From Marinimicrococcus flavescens (GTDB lineage: Bacteria; Pseudomonadota; Alphaproteobacteria; Geminicoccales; Geminicoccaceae): DNA of 64,000 bases. Below the pieces are notes generated by a model, which saw only the letters and a list, made by a program, of their open reading frames with translations, had not been told where the DNA came from and did no database searches. The stretch lies in assembly GCA_029211145.1 (NCBI GenBank), contig JARGEQ010000126.1, forward strand, positions 186,001 through 250,000. The letters run 5' to 3'. The first letter of the stretch is position 1. Every line of letters starts with the position of its first letter. The position numbers and the translations under genes were made by a program. This document shows positions 60,249 through 64,000 of the stretch, one piece after another.

Positions 60249-61103
60249 TCAGACAGGGGAGCCGCGGTGCCACCAGCGCTCGAACGGGTTGCTGTGGAGG
60301 ATGCGCTCGATGGTCTCGTCGGCCACCCGCGGCAGGCCGGTTCCCTCCACCACGGCGTTGACGTTGCGCAGCCCGGCGATGCTCTCCTCGACGCCCGAGA
60401 AGGGAAAGTCGGTGCCCCAGAAGATCTTGTCGGTGACCAGATATTCCTGGGCGCAGACCAGCGTGTTCCAGAACTGCCACGGGCGGTAGAAGATCGCCGA
60501 GACCTCGGCATAGACATTGGGTTGCTTGCGGATGCAGACGATGCATTCCTCGTGCCAGGGATGGCCCATGTGGGCGAGGATCATCTTGAGGTCGGGATAG
60601 CGCCGCGCCACCGCGTCCACATGGATCGCCCGGCCGAGATCGAGGGGCGCATTGGCGCCGAACGTGGTGCCCATGTGCATGGTGAGCGGCAGGTCGTTCT
60701 TCTGGCAGTACTCGTAGATGGGCGTCATGCGCGGATCGTCGAGGGGCACGCCGTTATAGATCGGGCCGAACTTCACCCCCTTCAGGCCGAGGGTCTCGAC
60801 CGCGTGGCGCAGCAGCTCCATGCAGTCGGCACGCCGCGGATCGGCATAGGCAAAGCCCGTGAACTTCTCCGGATATTTCCGCACGCAGGCAGCCGTGGTC
60901 TCGTCGTCGCTCTCGATGCCGGCGGAGTCGCCGTAGCGCAGGGCGAACACGATCGCCCGGTCGACCCCGCGCATCGCCTCGTTCAGCGTGTCGGCGTCGG
61001 CCTTCAGGCTCATGCCACCGGGGCGGATGCGTGCCATCTGCTCGCGAAACAGCGGCAGCACATGCTCCTCGTTCCAGATGTTGACGTGGCAGTCGACGAT
61101 CAT
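60249..61103 (-). CDS. Amidohydrolase family protein (amidohydro-rel type)
   Basis: A 284-residue TIM-barrel hydrolase or decarboxylase. The metal site starts with DCHVNIW near residue 4 (HxH reduced to HxN), then GLKGVKFGPIYNGVPLDDPRM, MHMGTTFGANAPLD, ILAHMGHPWHEECI and FWGTDFPFSGVEES with the catalytic Asp near residue 232. These are features of the amidohydrolase 2 subgroup that includes ACMSD-like decarboxylases and lactonases. The altered first motif makes a single-metal or metal-poor site possible. Converges with the ABC operon and is divergent from the PhyH gene. Confidence 0.83.
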   Translation of the reverse strand: MIVDCHVNIWNEEHVLPLFREQMARIRPGGMSLKADADTLNEAMRGVDRAIVFALRYGDSAGIESDDETTAACVRKYPEKFTGFAYADPRRADCMELLRHAVETLGLKGVKFGPIYNGVPLDDPRMTPIYEYCQKNDLPLTMHMGTTFGANAPLDLGRAIHVDAVARRYPDLKMILAHMGHPWHEECIVCIRKQPNVYAEVSAIFYRPWQFWNTLVCAQEYLVTDKIFWGTDFPFSGVEESIAGLRNVNAVVEGTGLPRVADETIERILHSNPFERWWHRGSPV

Positions 61104-61204
61104 CGGGCCTCCCTTTCCCTTGTGCTCTCCTGATGGCGGCAGGCTCGCTCAAGCGCGAGGCCTGCTCAAGGCGACGAACGCATGGGTGCAGCGCGGAAAC
61201 GGGC

Positions 61205-61244
61205 TTCACCAGGCTCGGTCGACCCGCTATGGTAACGTAACCAT
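61205..61244 (+). promoter_or_regulatory. Candidate promoter/operator of the PhyH gene
   Basis: TTCACC (61205-61210) and TATGGT (61228-61233) are 17 bases apart, a reasonable -35/-10 pair. ATGGT (61229-61233) and ACCAT (61240-61244) form an inverted repeat overlapping the -10, so a regulator could block the promoter. It is within the 171-bp divergent gap between the amidohydrolase and PhyH genes. Confidence 0.35.
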
Positions 61245-61274
61245 CGCCCAACGATCACACGCCGGGGAGGCATC

Positions 61275-62180
61275 ATGATCAGCGACCGGGATGTCGAGAA
61301 ATATCGCGAGGACGGCTTTCTCGTGGTCGACCGCGTGCTGTCCGCCGAGGAGGTCGCCGAGCTGCGGCGGGTCACCGACGAGTTCGTCGAGCGGGCGCGC
61401 GAGGTGCGCGAGCACGATGCGGTCTACGACCTCGAGCCGACCCACAGCGCGCAGGACCCGCGGGTCCGGCGCATCAAGACGCCGCACGCCCAGCACCCCG
61501 TCTATGACCGGATCATGCGCCACCCGCGGATCCTCGAGATCCTCAAGAAGCTGGTGAGCCCGGCGGTCCGCTTCGACACCAGCAAGCTGAACCTGAAGTC
61601 GGCGGGCTATGGTGCCGCGGTCGAATGGCACCAGGACTGGGCCTTCTACCCGCACACCAACGACGATCTCGCCGCCGTCGGCGTGATGATGGACGACTGC
61701 GAGATCGAGAACGGCCCGCTGCTGTGCATCCCCGGCAGCCACAAAGGCCCCGTCTACGACCATCACGCCGACGGCGTCTTCTGCGGCGCCATCGATCCCG
61801 CCACGCCAGAGATCGACTTCCAGAGCGCGGTGCCCTGCACCGGACCGGCCGGCAGCATCTCGATCCACCATGCGAGGACCATCCACGGCTCGGCGCTCAA
61901 CACCTCGAGCAAGGCGCGCCGCCTCCTGCTGTTCCAGTACCGCGCGGCCGACGCATGGCCGCTGGTCGGCAGCGGACAGCCTTCCTGGGACGAGTGGCAG
62001 GCCCTGCTCCTCACCGGCCAGGACGAGCCGGTGACGCCGCGTCTGGCCGACGTGCCGGTGCGCCTGCCGCTGCCGCCCGCCTCGCACCAGGGCTCGATCT
62101 ACGAGAACCAGCGTGGTCTCAAGCGCAGCTTCTTCGGCGCACCCAAGGAGCCGGCCGAGCTGAAGGCCGCTGCCACCTGA
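61275..62180 (+). CDS. Phytanoyl-CoA dioxygenase (PhyH) family protein
   Basis: A 301-residue Fe(II)/2-oxoglutarate dioxygenase. GGGGAGG precedes the ATG. The start ISDRDVEKYREDGFLVVDRVLS is typical. The iron triad is visible: HQD in VEWHQDWAFYP near residue 119 (His and Asp) and the second His in ISIHHARTIHGSALNTSSKARR (key: RTIHGSALN) near 201; the following Arg binds 2-oxoglutarate. Members hydroxylate diverse small molecules. The flanking PanE-like reductase and amidohydrolase suggest a short catabolic route of unknown substrate. Confidence 0.9.
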   Translation: MISDRDVEKYREDGFLVVDRVLSAEEVAELRRVTDEFVERAREVREHDAVYDLEPTHSAQDPRVRRIKTPHAQHPVYDRIMRHPRILEILKKLVSPAVRFDTSKLNLKSAGYGAAVEWHQDWAFYPHTNDDLAAVGVMMDDCEIENGPLLCIPGSHKGPVYDHHADGVFCGAIDPATPEIDFQSAVPCTGPAGSISIHHARTIHGSALNTSSKARRLLLFQYRAADAWPLVGSGQPSWDEWQALLLTGQDEPVTPRLADVPVRLPLPPASHQGSIYENQRGLKRSFFGAPKEPAELKAAAT

Positions 62181-62261
62181 CGGCGAGGCATCGCGCGCGC
62201 TAGGGTACGGCCGGCCGCCGCCCACGGTGGCCGGCCGCAGCGTCTGGTGGGGAGGAAATGC

Positions 62262-63245
62262 ATGAATCTCTGTGTCATTGGTGCCGGGGCGCTCGGCGGG
62301 AGTTTCGCGGCGCGCCTGAGCAAGGCGGGCGCGGAGGTCACCCTGGTCGACGCCTGGGCCGAGCACGTGGCGGCCATCAACAAGGACGGGCTGGAGGCCG
62401 CGGGCGTGCCGCGCCCGCTGCACGTGCGGCTGCCCGCCTTCCTGCCGGCGGACGCAAGGGGCAGCTTCGATGCGGCGTTGATCGCCACCGACGCCAACAG
62501 TACCGGCGAGGCCGCGCAGACGGCACGCCGGCTGCTGCGGCCCGACGGCATCGCCCTGACCCTGCAGAACGGCATCGGCAATATCGAGACGCTCTGCGCG
62601 GCGCTCGGCGCGGAACGGGTGATCGGCGGCTCCACCACCTGCAGCTTTCGCCGCGAGGGACCGGGCCGGGTCGAGCAGACGCACCTCGACGTCACCTCGA
62701 TTGGCGAGCTCGACGGGCGGATCACGCCGCGGGTCGAGGCGCTGGGCGCGCTTTTCAAGAAGGCCGGCTACGAGACGGTGGTGTCGGAGGACATCATGAC
62801 CGTGGTCTGGGGCAAGTTCGTCACCAACGTCGCGGTCAACGCCCTTTGCGCCGTCACCGGGCTGCGGCTCGGCGAGGCAGCACGGCTGGAGGCCACCGCC
62901 ACCTTCCAGGAGCGCATCCTGGACGAGGCCTTCGCCGTGGTGCGCGCCAGGAACATCCCCGTACCCGAGGCGAAGCTGCGCGCCGGCATCAAGGAGCGCA
63001 CCTGGCGCAAGTTCAGCGAGCCCTCGATGCTCCAGCACGTGAACGCCGGCCGGCGCACCGAGATCGACGCCCTCAACGGCGCCCTGGTGCGCGAGGCGGC
63101 CGCACTCGGAATCGCGACCCCCTTCAACGAGGCGCTCACCATGCTCCTCAAGGGCCGGGAGCTGGCCCAGCAGCGCCGACTCCACGAGGGCGAGCCGGAC
63201 TGGGCCGCCCTCGAGAAGGCCGCGGCGGACGAGCCCCGCACCTGA
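62262..63245 (+). CDS. 2-dehydropantoate 2-reductase family protein (second paralogue)
   Basis: A 327-residue ketoacid reductase. GGGGAGG stands before the ATG at 62262. MNLCVIGAGALGGSFAARL holds GxGxxG, with ALIATDANST, LTLQNGIGNIETL, and VVWGKFVTNVAVNALCAVTGL containing the catalytic Lys region; SMLQHVNAGRRTEIDALNG is the substrate-binding block with Asn and Glu. Compared with the paralogue at 8438 it keeps the longer canonical C-terminal block. It follows PhyH by 81 bp in the same direction. Confidence 0.88.
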   Translation: MNLCVIGAGALGGSFAARLSKAGAEVTLVDAWAEHVAAINKDGLEAAGVPRPLHVRLPAFLPADARGSFDAALIATDANSTGEAAQTARRLLRPDGIALTLQNGIGNIETLCAALGAERVIGGSTTCSFRREGPGRVEQTHLDVTSIGELDGRITPRVEALGALFKKAGYETVVSEDIMTVVWGKFVTNVAVNALCAVTGLRLGEAARLEATATFQERILDEAFAVVRARNIPVPEAKLRAGIKERTWRKFSEPSMLQHVNAGRRTEIDALNGALVREAAALGIATPFNEALTMLLKGRELAQQRRLHEGEPDWAALEKAAADEPRT

Positions 63246-63326
63246 GGCAAGACGCGAGCTACTCGGCGGCAGGAGTGCGGGGGCGGGTGGGCGCCGGCGT
63301 CGGCCTGACGTGGCGGTGCCGTGCAA

Positions 63327-63340
63327 GGCGCTGCGCGCGG
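63327..63340. repeat. Single end of the dispersed repeat family
   Basis: GGCGCTGCGCGCGG, preceded by GTGCAA and followed by CCGGGTTTCCTTCTTCCGG. No inverted partner was found before the convergent TRAP gene at 63524. It lies 82 bp beyond the stop of the PanE-like gene in the 278-bp gap 63246-63523, where nothing else is seen. Confidence 0.7.
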
Positions 63341-63523
63341 CCGGGTTTCCTTCTTCCGGTCGAGTGAAGACCGGGCGGCCTCGGCGTTGCCGGACCACGG
63401 ACAGACCGGCCGGGCCATGGCCTGCCCCTCCTCCGTGGCCGCGGCCTGCCCAACCCCGTCATGCCACCGGCGGCACGGCCCTCGATGCCTCCCGCCCGGG
63501 GGAGGCATCGGGCCGGAGCCGCC

Positions 63524-64000
63524 TCAGCTGGCCAGCCCCGGCAGCCACAAGGCGAGCTGGGGGAAGCTCAGGAGGAGCGTCAGGCCGATGAGCTGCAGCA
63601 GGATGAAGGGGATCATGCTGCTGAAGATGGTCTGCAGACCTATGTCGGGCGGCGCCACGCTCTTGAGATAGAAGGCGGCGGGCCCGAAGGGCGGCGTCAG
63701 GTAGGAGCACTGCATGTTCATGCAGAAGAGGATTCCGAACCAGATGGGATCGTAGCCCAGCGAGACGATGACCGGCACGAAGATCGGCATGGTCAAAAGG
63801 CAGATGCCGATCCAGTCGATGATCATGCCGAGCACGAAGAGGATGAGCATCATCACCAGGACGATGCCGATCGGCGGCAGCGGCAGGCCGGAGATCATGC
63901 CGCGCAGATAGCCGGTGCCGCCCATGATGTTGTAGATGCCGATGAAGGCGTTGGCGCCCAGGGTCAGCCACAGGAGGATGCCGACGGTCGCCATGGTGCG
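63524..64000 (-). CDS. TRAP transporter large permease, C-terminal part
   Basis: The gene enters from the right edge; about 159 C-terminal residues are visible. They show five or six helices with IGIVLVMMLILFVLGMIIDWIGICLLTMPIFVPVI (key: MIIDWIG), GYDPIWFGILFCMNMQCSYLTPPFGPAAFYLKSVAP (key: TPPFGPA) and a C-terminal LALWLPGLAS. The long TPPFG variant and spacing are those of the large TRAP-T/FcbT3-like permeases rather than the two DctM proteins elsewhere in the window. Substrate cannot be judged. Confidence 0.88.
   Translation of the reverse strand, partial: RTMATVGILLWLTLGANAFIGIYNIMGGTGYLRGMISGLPLPPIGIVLVMMLILFVLGMIIDWIGICLLTMPIFVPVIVSLGYDPIWFGILFCMNMQCSYLTPPFGPAAFYLKSVAPPDIGLQTIFSSMIPFILLQLIGLTLLLSFPQLALWLPGLAS

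Noticed and set aside
1..64000. tRNA, rRNA, riboswitch and integrase/attachment sites
   Set aside because: I looked in the gaps by eye and found no cloverleaf, rRNA segment, known riboswitch core or integrase gene; a covariance search would be needed to exclude them firmly.

Overview
The window is about 70% G+C and looks chromosomal. TRAP and ABC transporters, a Zur/ZnuABC zinc locus, an ELM1-like protein next to a lipid A acyltransferase homologue, a DgcN/DgcA pair and a DUF6481 protein together suggest an alphaproteobacterium, perhaps of the Rhodospirillales/Geminicoccales kind. That placement is inference; there is no rRNA or housekeeping marker. I saw no tRNA, rRNA, CRISPR array, prophage or intact transposase gene. 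Most of the window is a catabolic, transport-rich region made of short operons.

Layout. 0-13 kb: the N-terminal part of an OpgG/OpgD glucan protein; a sulfide-oxidation style pair (phosphatase-like protein plus a CstB-like persulfide dioxygenase-rhodanese); ubiX; znuC-znuB-zur divergent from znuA; a DMT exporter; panE with an acyl-CoA ligase; a YliI-like sugar dehydrogenase. 13-16 kb: hsp20 and a class B J-protein; otnK-otnC for four-carbon acid sugars. 16-18 kb: a broken adenylate cyclase-TPR gene. 18-24 kb: nagB-nagA divergent from a TRAP transporter (P, Q, M) and a ROK regulator, an amino-sugar regulon. 24-31 kb: a secreted protein, hydroxypyruvate isomerase, a NucS-like gene with an in-frame stop, an RraA-like protein, a hydrolase, a decayed membrane-protein gene and diaminopropionate ammonia-lyase. 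31-34 kb: a histone-deacetylase-like amidohydrolase and the LpxL-like/ELM1 pair. 34.4-35.9 kb: an accessory patch with tandem and inverted repeats, a higBA module whose toxin lacks a normal start codon, and a decayed brnTA locus. 36-42 kb: SMP-30, DUF6481-YkgJ, msrA-tspO, dgcN-dgcA, an EF-hand lipoprotein and a GYD protein. 42-47 kb: a VWA protein with six repeated domains, a VOC protein and an amidase. 47.5-53 kb: gnd-gntK and a TRAP transporter reading the same way, probably for a sugar acid. 53-61 kb: a methyltransferase, a degenerate HtrA-PDZ protein, and a PuuB-like oxidase divergent from a polyamine-type ABC transporter. 61-64 kb: an amidohydrolase, a PhyH dioxygenase, a second PanE-like reductase and the end of a third TRAP permease.

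The most unusual signal is not a gene. A GC-rich 14-base motif, followed in its outward-to-inward reading by a pyrimidine tract, recurs in at least ten gaps between genes, often as an inverted pair 75-255 bp apart. Several copies also share an internal core. Every copy lies just beyond the 3' end of at least one gene. Every convergent gap longer than 200 bp carries one and none of the shorter ones does. I read this as a dispersed family of terminator-like or MITE/REP-like elements. A second theme is decay: five genes between 16 and 36 kb are frameshifted, interrupted or lack a start codon.
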